Notes: generated by a model from the sequence alone, not told the origin. Numbered from the stretch's first letter, positions 27,291 to 37,269 are shown. The stretch is 64,000 nt of DNA from Gracilimonas sp040904925 (GCA_040904925.1 JBBDSP010000003.1:1-64000), one strand, 5' to 3'. Numbers and translations: made by a program.

Positions 27291-29837
27291 ATGAAAAATA
27301 TAACCGTTACTGTTCTGTCTTCAGTACTACTCTTAATACTTTTTTTAAGTCCTCATCTGCAACTTCAAGCTCAAAATCCACCGGATCTTAGAGAACAATA
27401 TCTCACCCCACCATCTGAGATCGCCGAAGAAGTACTCGCTCCAAGGCACGAGAATATTACGCTTTATGATCTTAGCCCAAATAATGAAAATTTCCTGAAC
27501 ACAACGCAAAACCGAAGCCTCGCCCCGTTATCAGCTTTTGCAAAAAAATATTATAACCTTGGGGGATTACAATTCAACCCCGATGCAAATCGCAGCCGTT
27601 ATTTTACTACCAGATCAACAACGGGATTGCAACTCATTGGATCCCGAAACGGAGATGTATCAAATATCCAAACTCCGGATGATGCTCTCGTTAGCAGTGC
27701 TTCATGGTCGCCTGATGGAACCAAACTGGCTTATTTTGCTCACTTCGATAATGCCACTCATATCTATGTGGCAAATCTTGAGAATGGGCGTTCTCGCCAA
27801 ATTACCCGTCGCCCCGTTTTGGCAACAATGAATACATCTTTTGAGTGGTCGGCAGATGGACAGTATATCTTCACAGTATTGATTCCTGAAAACCGTGGCA
27901 ATGAACCGCAAGAACCTGAGACCCCAACTTCACTTCAGGTTAAAATGACTTCCGATAAAGAAAACCGCCTTCGTACCTATCCTGATCTGTTGGGTGGTAA
28001 ATTTGAGGCACAGTTACTCAAATATCATGTAACCGGTCAGTTAGTCCGCATCAACACGAACAACCGCAGAGTGACCGAAATTGGTGAACCGGCGATGATC
28101 CGTGATATCGATCCCGACCCAAAAGGCCAACAGATTATTGTTGAGAAGATGACAGAGCCTTTTTCATACATCGTGCCTGTATACAGCTTTGCCACAGCTG
28201 AAGAAATATGGGATCTTGATGGAAATATGCTGGTTGAACTCGGTAACAGCTTGGTCAACGAAGGAATCTCCGGGTTTGAGGAAGATGAGAATTATGGTCG
28301 CAGGGATATAAAATGGCGTCCCGATGGCGAAGGCTTAAGTTTACTCGCTAAAACCGGGGAAGGAATGAAGGCCACCCGTGACAACGATGATGATGACAGC
28401 GATTCTGATGAGGAAGAAACCGAAGAAGAGGAAAAAACTATGGATCGCGTGATCCAGTGGCTCCCTCCTTTTGGTGAAGAAGACATGAACGTGATCTATG
28501 AAACCGAAGACGAGATGGAATCTGTATCCTATTCTCCAGATACCAATATTTTATTTATTGAAGAAAGCTCTCGTAATGAAGAACACATTTATGCGGTGTT
28601 CCTCGATGCTTCTGATACAACATACACTATCTACAAGCACAAGGATGATAATTTTTACGAAGATCCCGGGAACCTCATGGATCGTACCGGCGAAATGGGT
28701 GTTTCTATAGTTTGCGTTTCACCGGACCAGAATAGTGTGTTTTTATCCGGGACAGAATATTATGAGGATTATGAAGAAAACGCCCCACGTCCTTTTATCG
28801 ACCGTGTTGATATCCGTTCAGGTGAAAAAGAGCGTATCTTTCAAAGTTCAGAAGATGTTTATGAAAATGTTACTGCTGTACTTAATGAAGAAGTCAGTGA
28901 ACTTTTGATCTCACGTGAGTCTCCACAAATGCATCCGGATTCATGGCTCATAGATCTTGAAAGCAATAATGAAACCAAGTTGACTTCAAACGTTGATCAT
29001 AATTCTGCAATAACACAGGCGCAACGTGAGCGATTCAAAGTAAAACGTGCAGATGGTTTCGAGTTTTGGGTTGAAGTCGTACTTCCACAAGATTGGGATG
29101 GGAATCCGCTTCCCGGCATCATCTGGCACTATCCATCCGAGTTTGATGACCAGAAAGATTACGATGAACGACAACGCCGACATAACAAAAATGACTTTCC
29201 CGGAATCTATCATCGCTCAATCGACATTCTCGTAAAACGAGGTTATGCTGTTATAAATGCAGATTGGCCTATTTCAGCTGAGATGGGTGACCCAAACGAT
29301 GGGTTTGTCTGGAGTATTGTTCAAAATAGCACCGTTGTTATCGACAGTACCGCAAACAGAGGATATATTGATCGTGATCGCATGGCCATTGGTGGTCATA
29401 GTTACGGTGCTTTTGGTACCGCCAATGCCATGATCCACACCTCTTTCTTCAAAGCCGGAATTGCAGGAGATGGAAATTACAACCGGACTCTTACCCCACT
29501 TGGATTCCAGAGAGAACCAAGAGATTTGTGGAGGGGGCTTGAACGATACGTTCAAATGACTCCAATTTTCTGGGCTGACCGAATGGATGGTGCTTTATTG
29601 ATGTACCACGGAGCAGCAGATCAGAATGTAGGCACCTGGCCAACTCATTCACGCCGCATGTTTCATGCGCTGAATGGTATCGGGAAAACAGCTGCCATGT
29701 ATATGTATCCTCATGAAGCTCACGGGCCTGCATCAGAAGAAACTTTGCTTGACCTTTGGACACGCTGGGTACAATGGATGGACCATTACGTTAAAGACAA
29801 AGGCGAACACGTACCTGAGGCTGAACTCGGAAACTGA
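27291..29837 (+). CDS. Secreted S9-family prolyl oligopeptidase-like peptidase
   Basis: The 848-residue exported protein has a signal peptide ending LQAQ. A beta-propeller domain with WSPDGTKLAYF repeats is followed by a C-terminal alpha/beta hydrolase domain. The probable catalytic triad is Ser704 in GGHSYGAFG, Asp777 in AADQNV and His811 in HEAHGP. It should trim or degrade oligopeptides outside the cytosol. A run of Asp, Glu and Ser at residues 364-385 makes an acidic insert in the propeller region, which is not standard. It is monocistronic and ends at a terminator. Confidence 0.92.
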   Translation: MKNITVTVLSSVLLLILFLSPHLQLQAQNPPDLREQYLTPPSEIAEEVLAPRHENITLYDLSPNNENFLNTTQNRSLAPLSAFAKKYYNLGGLQFNPDANRSRYFTTRSTTGLQLIGSRNGDVSNIQTPDDALVSSASWSPDGTKLAYFAHFDNATHIYVANLENGRSRQITRRPVLATMNTSFEWSADGQYIFTVLIPENRGNEPQEPETPTSLQVKMTSDKENRLRTYPDLLGGKFEAQLLKYHVTGQLVRINTNNRRVTEIGEPAMIRDIDPDPKGQQIIVEKMTEPFSYIVPVYSFATAEEIWDLDGNMLVELGNSLVNEGISGFEEDENYGRRDIKWRPDGEGLSLLAKTGEGMKATRDNDDDDSDSDEEETEEEEKTMDRVIQWLPPFGEEDMNVIYETEDEMESVSYSPDTNILFIEESSRNEEHIYAVFLDASDTTYTIYKHKDDNFYEDPGNLMDRTGEMGVSIVCVSPDQNSVFLSGTEYYEDYEENAPRPFIDRVDIRSGEKERIFQSSEDVYENVTAVLNEEVSELLISRESPQMHPDSWLIDLESNNETKLTSNVDHNSAITQAQRERFKVKRADGFEFWVEVVLPQDWDGNPLPGIIWHYPSEFDDQKDYDERQRRHNKNDFPGIYHRSIDILVKRGYAVINADWPISAEMGDPNDGFVWSIVQNSTVVIDSTANRGYIDRDRMAIGGHSYGAFGTANAMIHTSFFKAGIAGDGNYNRTLTPLGFQREPRDLWRGLERYVQMTPIFWADRMDGALLMYHGAADQNVGTWPTHSRRMFHALNGIGKTAAMYMYPHEAHGPASEETLLDLWTRWVQWMDHYVKDKGEHVPEAELGN

Positions 29838-29866
29838 TTCCCGGTCAAAATTCAATTATGATAACG

Positions 29867-29896
29867 GAGCCCATTATTTAATGGGCTCTTTTTTTT
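29867..29896 (+). terminator. Intrinsic terminator of the S9 peptidase gene
   Basis: A 10-bp GC-containing stem (29867-29876 with 29879-29888) with a very tight turn is followed by a run of eight or more T on the plus strand. It overlaps the last codons of the convergent coaX gene, so both genes share this DNA. Confidence 0.85.
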
Positions 29897-30630
29897 AGCC
29901 GCTCCATTCCTTCAAATACCAACATTGGGCGTACTTTACTTTCCCGCTCGATCATTGCCTCAACCAGTGCACCATTTCCACCGGTAATGAACAAATCAAA
30001 GCTGCCAAGTTCAGTTTCATACTTATCTAAAAATCCCTCAATCGCCATTTTATAGAAGCCCGCCTGTCCCCACTTAAGAGAGTTGACCGTACTTTTTCCG
30101 GGCCAGGTGTTGGGGATCTCCATTTCTACATTGGGGAGTGCCGGTGCTTTTTGATGTAATATCTCTCCAAATCCAGCAAGACCAGGAGCAATAATTCCAC
30201 CATGGTATACATCATCCTGATCCATGAAATCAATGGTGATAGCCGTACCCGCATCTATCACCACCACAGAATTTGTTGTTTGCTCTGTAGCCCCATAGCA
30301 TGCCAAAAACCGGTCAATTCCCAGGGTGGCAATGGTTTCATAGTCAAGAAGTTCGCGGGGAATATCTTTGACACTCAATTCAGTCAGTTTAAGGTCTTTG
30401 AGCTGTTCATGAATGGCTTCCTGAACATCTGCCCTCACACTGGAAACCACGATCTCTGTAAAAGCTTCAGGATGCTCATTGATCCAATTCACAATATCAA
30501 GTGCAGTCAATGGTCGTTCAGAATGTATAAGCTCCCACTTCAACCCTTTTCTAAATGCTCCTTTTATAGAAGAATTCCCTATATCGAGATACAGTATATT
30601 TTTTGAGGAATGTGAATCGATTTTGCTCAT
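29878..30630 (-). CDS. coaX: Type III pantothenate kinase
   Basis: CoaX phosphorylates pantothenate, the first committed step of coenzyme A synthesis, and unlike type I kinases it is not inhibited by CoA. The 250-residue protein shows the ASKHA-fold motifs YLDIGNSSIKGAF near the start, TLGIDRFLACYGA, VVIDAGTAITIDF and FITGGNGALV. The pathway genes panB and coaBC are also in this window, but far away. It diverges from an SDR gene across 52 bp of AT-rich DNA, which must hold both promoters. Confidence 0.94.
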   Translation of the reverse strand: MSKIDSHSSKNILYLDIGNSSIKGAFRKGLKWELIHSERPLTALDIVNWINEHPEAFTEIVVSSVRADVQEAIHEQLKDLKLTELSVKDIPRELLDYETIATLGIDRFLACYGATEQTTNSVVVIDAGTAITIDFMDQDDVYHGGIIAPGLAGFGEILHQKAPALPNVEMEIPNTWPGKSTVNSLKWGQAGFYKMAIEGFLDKYETELGSFDLFITGGNGALVEAMIERESKVRPMLVFEGMERLKKRAH

Positions 30631-30682
30631 CTTTTTGTAGTACTTTTACACATGAAATTTAATACAAAATACAGTTTTTAAA

Positions 30683-31402
30683 ATGAATCTTGATTCAAAA
30701 GTAGCCATCGTTACCGGAGCCAGCAGTGGGATTGGTGCAGAATTCAGTAAAATGCTTATTGAGAATGGTGCTGAAGTATACGGACTTGCGCGAAGCGAAG
30801 ATAAATTAAAGCAAATGCAGAAGTCTTTAGGCAACAATTTTCATCCCGTTAAAATGGATATCACCAAAGCTGATGATCTTGAAGAATGGGTGAACGACAC
30901 CTTCGATCGCAATCACCAGCCTGATATACTGATCAACAATGCCGGAGTTATGTATTCAGCGAATGTTGAAGACCTGACTATGGAAGAATGGCATACCATG
31001 ATCAATGTAAATTTAAACGGCATCTTTTATCTAACCCGGCTCATCGTACCCCTGATGAAAGAAAATGAGCAGGTTTGTCATATCATCAATATTGCTTCCA
31101 TTGCGGGACTTCTTGGTAATCCAACCATCTCAGGCTATAATGCCAGCAAATTTGGTGTGCGTGGTTTCAGTGAAGCTTTATTTAAAGAACTTAGGTATGA
31201 CGGTATCAAAGTAACCTGTGTATTTCCGGGCTCTATAAACACGGATCTCTTTGATAAAATTGACGGTGTTGAAAATCATCCCAATATGATGAAAACAACT
31301 GATATTTCAAGCACCGTTAAGTTTTTACTGGAAACTGATGACAACTTCCTGATTAATGAGATCACCATGCGGCCGCTTAATCCCAAAGACCCAACTTCAT
31401 AG
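30683..31402 (+). CDS. Short-chain dehydrogenase/reductase
   Basis: The 239-residue classical SDR has TGASSGIGAEF (cofactor binding), NNAGVMYS, a Ser in INIASIAG and YNASK as the catalytic Tyr/Lys. All catalytic residues are present, unlike the SDR at 2049. The Arg in the second strand (GLARSED) suggests NADP(H). The substrate is unknown; the YdfG-like group of 3-hydroxy acid or serine dehydrogenases is one option. A lipoprotein gene starts 5 bp downstream in the same transcript. Confidence 0.9.
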   Translation: MNLDSKVAIVTGASSGIGAEFSKMLIENGAEVYGLARSEDKLKQMQKSLGNNFHPVKMDITKADDLEEWVNDTFDRNHQPDILINNAGVMYSANVEDLTMEEWHTMINVNLNGIFYLTRLIVPLMKENEQVCHIINIASIAGLLGNPTISGYNASKFGVRGFSEALFKELRYDGIKVTCVFPGSINTDLFDKIDGVENHPNMMKTTDISSTVKFLLETDDNFLINEITMRPLNPKDPTS

Positions 31403-31407
31403 TTTTC

Positions 31408-31875
31408 ATGACCACGAGTTATTCAAAAACAATCCTTTTCCGCGGAATATTTTTCAGCCTTCTGCTTACGATCATAACTGCGTGTGTTGGGCCTGAAGAT
31501 ATTCCTGAACCCAAAAACCTTATTGCAGAAGATCAGTATGTCGATCTCCTTGTTGAGATACAATACATTATTACCTATCGAAATGCTTATCCCGATAGCG
31601 TTAATGCAGATTCTTTAGCCGATCTGGTTTATGATAAATATGGTATTACGGAAGATCAGTTTATGGTCTCACACGAATATTATCAAAAAAATGTAAATGA
31701 ACAGATAGAACGTATAGATGATGCTATCAGAAAGATCCGAGAGGAAGAGCAGTACATTCAGAATCGTATTGACTCTGTTCGAAAAATAAACGCCCGGAAG
31801 GATTCAATTTCTAAGGTTGATACAACATTACAAAACCAACCGGAAATCAGCCCAAATTTAGATCAACAAAACTGA
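31408..31875 (+). CDS. DUF4296 lipoprotein
   Basis: The 155-residue protein has a signal peptide with lipobox-like ITAC (Cys near residue 27) followed by a helical domain with EDQYVDLLVEIQYI and YGITEDQFMVSHEYYQKN. This matches DUF4296, a family found mainly in Bacteroidota and of unknown role. The last 40 residues are charged and probably coiled or disordered. It lies 5 bp after an SDR gene and converges on recQ with an 8-bp gap. Confidence 0.85.
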   Translation: MTTSYSKTILFRGIFFSLLLTIITACVGPEDIPEPKNLIAEDQYVDLLVEIQYIITYRNAYPDSVNADSLADLVYDKYGITEDQFMVSHEYYQKNVNEQIERIDDAIRKIREEEQYIQNRIDSVRKINARKDSISKVDTTLQNQPEISPNLDQQN

Positions 31876-31883
31876 TCGGCACA

Positions 31884-33812
31884 TCAGATAAGCTTATAGA
31901 ATCCGGGATTGGAGGGGTTTGTTGTGATCTTTTCTTCCTTGATCAGGTATTGTACTGCCTGAACTACTTTAGCTTTGGCAAACTTTGTAGCTGTGCAAAG
32001 ATCTGAAATATTCCTCTCTTGCTGATTTAACAGATCGTAGATAGTCGAGATCTCTTCTGATGAAGGTTCGGAAGATTTATCGGAACCGGATTTGAGGCAA
32101 TTATCGCAATGGCCACAGGGTTTGGCCTGAATATCCCCAAAATAATTTCTCAAATACACTTCACGACAGGTTTCCGTAAGTACGAAGCCATGCATCTGCT
32201 CCAGCTTTCGGAATAAATTATTGCGATGTGATTCGACTGCTTTTTTCGTCAATGGAAGTTTCCTTGAACGTGCCTCAAGTACTTTTACCATTGTCCGCTC
32301 CTTGTGCATTTCAAACACCAAGATCTGGTCATTCTGCATTAATACGTTTAAGGCCTTCACCAGCGCATTTCTTCTGATGTTCAGCTTCTTCAGCACATAC
32401 TCTTCATCAAGCTGAACCATATCCCGAAACGCAACAGCACCAAACATGCGTTCAAGCTTATCAACAAATTCGGCCTTTTCTTCATTATTACATTTTTTCC
32501 GAAAGCTTTTTAAACCCTGAGAACTTAAGGTGAATTGCACACTTACCGCAGATTTCACTTCCTGCTGCATGGCAATGATATCAAACTGATCCAGAATACG
32601 CATCGAAGATCTAGCCTTTCCATAAGAAAGCTGCCCTCGCTTTTTTAATTGGTGAACATCGAAAGAACGGGCCTCCTCCATTTGTGAGCCTACTGCCAGG
32701 CTAAAAGTATCACACAAAATCTGATACGCATGATCTAATTCATCAAGCATTGGATAGCTTTGGTCGAGGCGCTCATCGGCTTTTATATAATCCGATTCCT
32801 TGTATAATAAAATGGGGAAACTTTCCTTACCGTCTCTCCCCGCACGACCCGCTTCCTGATAATAAGCCTCCAGCGAATATGGCATTTCTTCATGGATCAC
32901 ATACCTGCAATCCGGCTTATCGATGCCCATGCCAAAAGCATTTGTGGCTGCTACCAACGGGGTTTCGCCGGTTATCCACCGCTGTTGAATAGCTTTACGC
33001 TTTTCGGATTCGACACCAGCATGATAAGCTTCAGTTTTTATTCCCAGCCTTGAAAATCGCTCTGCCAGGTGTTCACAATTTTTGCGTGTTCCTCCATAGA
33101 TCAGCCCATCACCTTTTTGTGCCCCTTTCTTTACCGACTCCTCCAACTTCTGTTTTTTCTTTTCGGATTTCACGACCCACCATTTCAGGTTTGGGCGGGA
33201 AAAGCCCCGGGAGATCACATTCGGGTTTTCAAATTCAAGAGACTCTACAATATCTTTTTGAACTTCGGGAGTTGCCGTAGCAGTAAGGGCTATCCATCGG
33301 GTTTGATCAGCAATACTTTCCAGAGATGTGCGAATTTCACGGTATGAAGGACGGAAATCATGTCCCCATTCGCTTATGCAGTGCGCCTCATCTATGGCAA
33401 CCAGATCAATATTTAATTTGGGGAGTTCTGCTTCCCACAATGTTGTCTTTAATCGCTCGGGTGCACAATACAGAAGCTTATACATTCCGTTACGTGCATT
33501 CACCAGGCGCTGTTCTACTTCATATCCGGGAATGGTGCTGTTTATGAAGGTTGCTGATACTCCTTTCTCTTTCAGCTGCTGAACCTGATCCTGCATCAGC
33601 GCGACCAATGGAGAAATAACCAGCGTCATTCCTTCAAAAACTGTTGCAGGAACCTGATAACACAGCGACTTTCCGCCACCGGTAGGAAAAAGAACAAGCG
33701 TATCATTCCCCTCAAAAACAGACTGAACTACTTCATCCTGTCCGGGACGGAATGCATCAAATCCCCAAAATTTCTTTAAATTAGATTCTGCTTTGTTAAA
33801 ATAATCCTGCAA
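31884..33812 (-). CDS. recQ: ATP-dependent DNA helicase RecQ
   Basis: The 642-residue helicase unwinds DNA 3' to 5' in repair and fork restart. Visible motifs are FPTGGGKSLCYQVP (Walker A), DEAHCISEWGHDFRPSY (motif II and the aromatic loop), ALTATATPEV, and AYYQEAGRAGRDG (motif VI). An RQC zinc site with CxxCxxC follows near residue 575 (KPCGHCDNC), then a short winged-helix end. A full C-terminal HRDC domain is not seen. The start is TTG at 33812; an in-frame stop closes off any upstream ATG. It diverges from the GH114-like gene by 47 bp. Confidence 0.94.
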   Translation of the reverse strand: MQDYFNKAESNLKKFWGFDAFRPGQDEVVQSVFEGNDTLVLFPTGGGKSLCYQVPATVFEGMTLVISPLVALMQDQVQQLKEKGVSATFINSTIPGYEVEQRLVNARNGMYKLLYCAPERLKTTLWEAELPKLNIDLVAIDEAHCISEWGHDFRPSYREIRTSLESIADQTRWIALTATATPEVQKDIVESLEFENPNVISRGFSRPNLKWWVVKSEKKKQKLEESVKKGAQKGDGLIYGGTRKNCEHLAERFSRLGIKTEAYHAGVESEKRKAIQQRWITGETPLVAATNAFGMGIDKPDCRYVIHEEMPYSLEAYYQEAGRAGRDGKESFPILLYKESDYIKADERLDQSYPMLDELDHAYQILCDTFSLAVGSQMEEARSFDVHQLKKRGQLSYGKARSSMRILDQFDIIAMQQEVKSAVSVQFTLSSQGLKSFRKKCNNEEKAEFVDKLERMFGAVAFRDMVQLDEEYVLKKLNIRRNALVKALNVLMQNDQILVFEMHKERTMVKVLEARSRKLPLTKKAVESHRNNLFRKLEQMHGFVLTETCREVYLRNYFGDIQAKPCGHCDNCLKSGSDKSSEPSSEEISTIYDLLNQQERNISDLCTATKFAKAKVVQAVQYLIKEEKITTNPSNPGFYKLI

Positions 33813-33859
33813 TTTACGTCCGGTCAGTTAATTTTAATTTCACCCCAAAATACAAACCA

Positions 33860-34828
33860 ATGCGAACAAATCTGATCCTCTTACTTTTAATTATTCTCAT
33901 CGGATTTTCCTGTGGAAATATACTTAGTGAACCCGAGGATAGTATAAATTACCGTGCGGAGATGCGATCTTTTGTTCAGGAGATTTCCTCCTTCGCTAAA
34001 GCACAGGATACGGGTTTTGTAGTGATCCCTCAAAACGGACATCAGTTAGTTTTGAATGGGAATAATGTAGCCTCATCCTATTTAAATGCCATTGATGGAC
34101 TGGCACAAGAAAATCTCTTTTTTGGTTACCCAAATGATGACCTGGCAACGACTGTGACTGCAACTGATCTTTGGCTGAAATTTTTGAACATCGGAAAAGA
34201 AGCCGGAAAAACGATTTTAGTTACGGATTATGTCTCTACTCCTTTAAGAGTGAACCGCTCCTATTCTCAAAATCAGGCCCTTAACTTCATTTCTTTTGCT
34301 GCGCCTGACAGAGACTTAACAGCCATACCATCCTATCCAAATCCACTTCCCGGCGAAAACAGCAATAATATTGATCAGCTTTCTGAAGCCCATAATTTCC
34401 TGTACCTGCTCAACAAATCAGAATTTTCTGGCCGAGAAGATTTTATTTCTTCTATTGAAAACACCAACTACGATCTGATCATCATTGATGCCTTTTATAA
34501 CGGCCGGTTATATTCTGAACAGGAAATGGGTCGGCTGCATCAAAAGAAAAATAGAGGAACTCGCATCGTGGTCAGCTATATGAGTACCGGAGAAGCCGAA
34601 GAATATCGTTATTACTGGCAGGATGAGTGGGAAGTTGGAAATCCGGAGTGGCTGTTTTCAGAGAACCCAAACTGGCCGGGTAATTATAAAGTAGAATACT
34701 GGAATTCAGATTGGCAGGAAATTATTTATGGGGATGAAGATTCCTATGTGCAAAAGATTATTGATTCAGGTTTTGATGGTGTCTATCTCGATATTATTGA
34801 TGGCTTTCAGTTTTTCGAAAATCAGTAA
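33860..34828 (+). CDS. GH114-like lipoprotein (endo-alpha-1,4-polygalactosaminidase type)
   Basis: The 322-residue protein is a lipoprotein (lipobox FSC near residue 18) with a TIM-barrel domain of the GH114/TM1410 type. Expected segments are FAKAQDTGFVVIPQNG, LIIIDAFYNGR, RIVVSYMSTGEAEEYR and GFDGVYLDIIDG. Those in the last two are where the acidic catalytic residues of the family lie. Characterised members cut galactosaminogalactan-type polymers, so a surface polysaccharide is the likely target, but this is by family only. It is a single gene followed by a terminator. Confidence 0.85.
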   Translation: MRTNLILLLLIILIGFSCGNILSEPEDSINYRAEMRSFVQEISSFAKAQDTGFVVIPQNGHQLVLNGNNVASSYLNAIDGLAQENLFFGYPNDDLATTVTATDLWLKFLNIGKEAGKTILVTDYVSTPLRVNRSYSQNQALNFISFAAPDRDLTAIPSYPNPLPGENSNNIDQLSEAHNFLYLLNKSEFSGREDFISSIENTNYDLIIIDAFYNGRLYSEQEMGRLHQKKNRGTRIVVSYMSTGEAEEYRYYWQDEWEVGNPEWLFSENPNWPGNYKVEYWNSDWQEIIYGDEDSYVQKIIDSGFDGVYLDIIDGFQFFENQ

Positions 34829-34841
34829 CATTAGATAATAA

Positions 34842-34871
34842 AAAAGCCGGAATTTGATGATCCCGGCTTTT
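34842..34871. terminator. Bidirectional intrinsic terminator
   Basis: A 9-bp stem (34842-34850 with 34863-34871) with AAAAGCCGG arms lies between the convergent GH114-like and fasciclin genes. The A-rich left flank and the T's at the right give a usable U-tract in both directions. Confidence 0.85.
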
Positions 34872-34895
34872 AATAGTTCTGCCTGATAACTTTAC

Positions 34896-35438
34896 TTACC
34901 AGTCTTTGTCATTTTTCTCTTCTTCTGCAGCGGCTAATGCTTCTTTAATACTTGGAGGAAGAATCACGGTATCAATCACATGAACCACTCCATTAGATGC
35001 ATCAATATCTGCCATAGCAACTTTTGCATTATCAACCATTACATTTCCATAGCTGATATCAATGGTTATTTCGCTGCCTTCAACCGTTTCAGCTGTCATT
35101 CCGTCCTCAAGATCACCGGACATAACTTCCGCACCTACCACATGATAAGTGAGTACTGCCGTTAATTGATCTTTATTTTCCGGCTTCAAAAGCATCTCAA
35201 GCACACCTTCAGGAAGGGCCTCGAATGCTGCGTTGGTTGGAGCAAATACGGTGAAAGGACCGTCACCTTGTAGCGTCTCAACTAACCCCGCTGCTTCAAC
35301 AGCAGTTACCAGGGTTGAAAGATCGTCGGTTGCAACAGCGAGTTCTACGATGTCACTGTCTTGCGCTTGTACATTTGTTGACAGCAGTAATGCAAAAACC
35401 AATGCAAATACTCCTGTTATATTTTTAAGTGTTCTCAT
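34896..35438 (-). CDS. Secreted fasciclin (FAS1) domain protein
   Basis: The 180-residue protein has a signal peptide ending NVQAQ and one FAS1 domain. The H1 block (GPFTVFAPTNAAFEALPEG), the YHVV segment and the H2 block (NGVVHVIDTVILPPS) are all clear. FAS1 domains act in adhesion and matrix contacts. The C-terminal acidic-charged tail (AAAEEEKNDKDW) carries no sorting signal, so it is not an evident exosortase substrate. It is a single gene between two others with their own signals. Confidence 0.95.
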   Translation of the reverse strand: MRTLKNITGVFALVFALLLSTNVQAQDSDIVELAVATDDLSTLVTAVEAAGLVETLQGDGPFTVFAPTNAAFEALPEGVLEMLLKPENKDQLTAVLTYHVVGAEVMSGDLEDGMTAETVEGSEITIDISYGNVMVDNAKVAMADIDASNGVVHVIDTVILPPSIKEALAAAEEEKNDKDW

Positions 35439-35514
35439 GGTGAATAGATTTGATTAATGTTGAATAGTCAAACCTTTCAATGCGAACTGTTCAATTTTCA
35501 TTCCATTTTGAAAA

Positions 35515-35997
35515 TTAAACTTTTAACTCTTTCACCATCATGGCTACGCTTTTCTTACCACCCTCTGTTACTTGTTCAGCTACCTGACTGAAGCCTAATG
35601 CTTTATGGAATTCCATAGAATATTTATTGGGTGGTTTTATATTGATCTCACAGGTGACATTTTTTTTATCTGAATTCTGAAACAGATAATTATAGAGACT
35701 TGAACCTAATTTTTTACTCCTGAAGTTTTCTCCAATCACGATTCGATCAACATAATCGAAATCTTCGTAGTTGTTACAGAAAAATTTATAATTCAGGCTG
35801 TCATACTCAAGACCTTTTTGGAGTATGATCATAAACCCGGCGATCTCCCCTTCTTCTTCTACAACCAAAAAAGGATCGGCTTGTTTTAAAAACCTTTTCA
35901 TATCAACAAGATCCACTTCGCTGACGTGAGGAATGGCCGCAGTGTTTAAGTCCAGTACAAGTGAAAGATCATTTTCAGAAGCTGGCCGAATATTCAT
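35515..35997 (-). CDS. GNAT-family N-acetyltransferase
   Basis: The 160-residue protein has the GNAT fold: MNIRPASENDLSLVLDLN at the start, the beta4 strand DYVDRIVIGENFRSKKLGSSLYNYLF with the acetyl-CoA pyrophosphate loop (R-S-K-K-L-G), and FHKALGFSQVAE at the end. The substrate is unknown. ATG 35997 is preferred over a TTG at 36045, whose 16 extra residues look like leader DNA. It diverges from the class V aminotransferase gene. Confidence 0.85.
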   Translation of the reverse strand: MNIRPASENDLSLVLDLNTAAIPHVSEVDLVDMKRFLKQADPFLVVEEEGEIAGFMIILQKGLEYDSLNYKFFCNNYEDFDYVDRIVIGENFRSKKLGSSLYNYLFQNSDKKNVTCEINIKPPNKYSMEFHKALGFSQVAEQVTEGGKKSVAMMVKELKV

Positions 35998-36077
35998 TTC
36001 TGTAAAACTATTGGGATTTGTTATCTGAAATTTAGAGTTTATCAACCTGAACTAAAGTAAATAATTATAATGAAACC

Positions 36078-37223
36078 ATGGATTGCAAAAAATCTGATTT
36101 TCTCCTCGATCGCTCCGTTACCTATTTAAATTGTGCGTATATGTCGCCTCAGCTTAAAGTAGTAGAGGAGGCCGGAATCATGGGATTACAACGAAAAAGA
36201 AATCCTTTTAAGATATCACCGGAAGAATTTTTTGGTGAAACAGATGCCCTCCGAGAGGAATATGCCAAACTCATTAATGCCAAAGACCCAAAACGTATTG
36301 TGGTGATCCCTTCGGTTTCTTATGGCATGGCAAATGTGGCTAGGAATCTTCCTTTATCCAAAGGCGATAATATTATCGTAGTGGGTGAGCAGTTTCCCAG
36401 TAATGTGTATCCGTGGAGAGAAGCCGCTTCAGAACATGGAGCGGAGATCATCACCATCACCCCGCCAAAAGAACCGGAGAACCGAGGGAGGACCTGGAAT
36501 GAGAAGATCCTAAATGCTATAAACTCAAAAACCAAACTCGTCGCCTTGGGAAATATCCACTGGACCGATGGCACTTTATTTGATTTAAAAACCATCCGCA
36601 AGAAAACCCGTGAGGTTGGTGCATGGCTGGCTATTGACGGCACACAATCAGTGGGAGCTCTTCCTTTTGATGTTTCTGAAATTCAACCTGATGCTCTGAT
36701 CTGTGCCGGATACAAGTGGCTGATGGGGCCTTACAGTATCGGACTCGCTTACTACGGCCCTGCTCTGGATAATGGAAGGCCGGTGGAAGAAAACTGGATC
36801 AACCGTTACGAAAGTGAGAACTTTGCCAACCTTGTAAACTATAATGATGATTACCAGCCCGGTGCTTTACGGTATGAAGTAGGTGAGCACAGCAACTTTA
36901 TCTTAGTACCGATGATGTTGGCAGCTGTCAAGCAACTCAATGAGTGGGGACCGGAGAACATCCAAAACTATTGCAGAGATCTTATCTCTGATGGGATCAA
37001 AAAGCTGAAAGAAGCAGGATACAAGATTGAGGATGAAAACTACCGCTCCTCTCATTTGTTTGGTATTCGTTTGGGCGAGGATCATGACATGGAAAAGATC
37101 AAAGCTGAATTTGAAAGACAGAACATACTGGTTTCTTTCCGGGGGGATTCAATTCGGATCTCGCCAAACGTGTATAACACTAAAGAAGAGTTTGAGAAAC
37201 TGGTTCAAGCTTTGGTTGCTTAG
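36078..37223 (+). CDS. Class V aminotransferase (cysteine desulfurase-like fold)
   Basis: The 381-residue PLP enzyme has DGTQSVGALPFDV and the PLP lysine in CAGYKWLMGPYSIG. It resembles the IscS-fold aminotransferases but lacks the conserved cysteine loop of desulfurases, so it may be an isopenicillin-N-epimerase-like or kynureninase-like enzyme. The substrate cannot be told from sequence. It is followed after 46 bp by the DUF1059 gene and may be transcribed with it. Confidence 0.85.
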   Translation: MDCKKSDFLLDRSVTYLNCAYMSPQLKVVEEAGIMGLQRKRNPFKISPEEFFGETDALREEYAKLINAKDPKRIVVIPSVSYGMANVARNLPLSKGDNIIVVGEQFPSNVYPWREAASEHGAEIITITPPKEPENRGRTWNEKILNAINSKTKLVALGNIHWTDGTLFDLKTIRKKTREVGAWLAIDGTQSVGALPFDVSEIQPDALICAGYKWLMGPYSIGLAYYGPALDNGRPVEENWINRYESENFANLVNYNDDYQPGALRYEVGEHSNFILVPMMLAAVKQLNEWGPENIQNYCRDLISDGIKKLKEAGYKIEDENYRSSHLFGIRLGEDHDMEKIKAEFERQNILVSFRGDSIRISPNVYNTKEEFEKLVQALVA

Positions 37224-37269
37224 TAAAATCGAAATACATTGATCATAAATTTGAACAAAGTATTTCCCT

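Noticed and set aside
34896..35438. Fasciclin protein as exosortase substrate
   Set aside because: Its C terminus is charged and lacks a hydrophobic helix, so no sorting signal is present.
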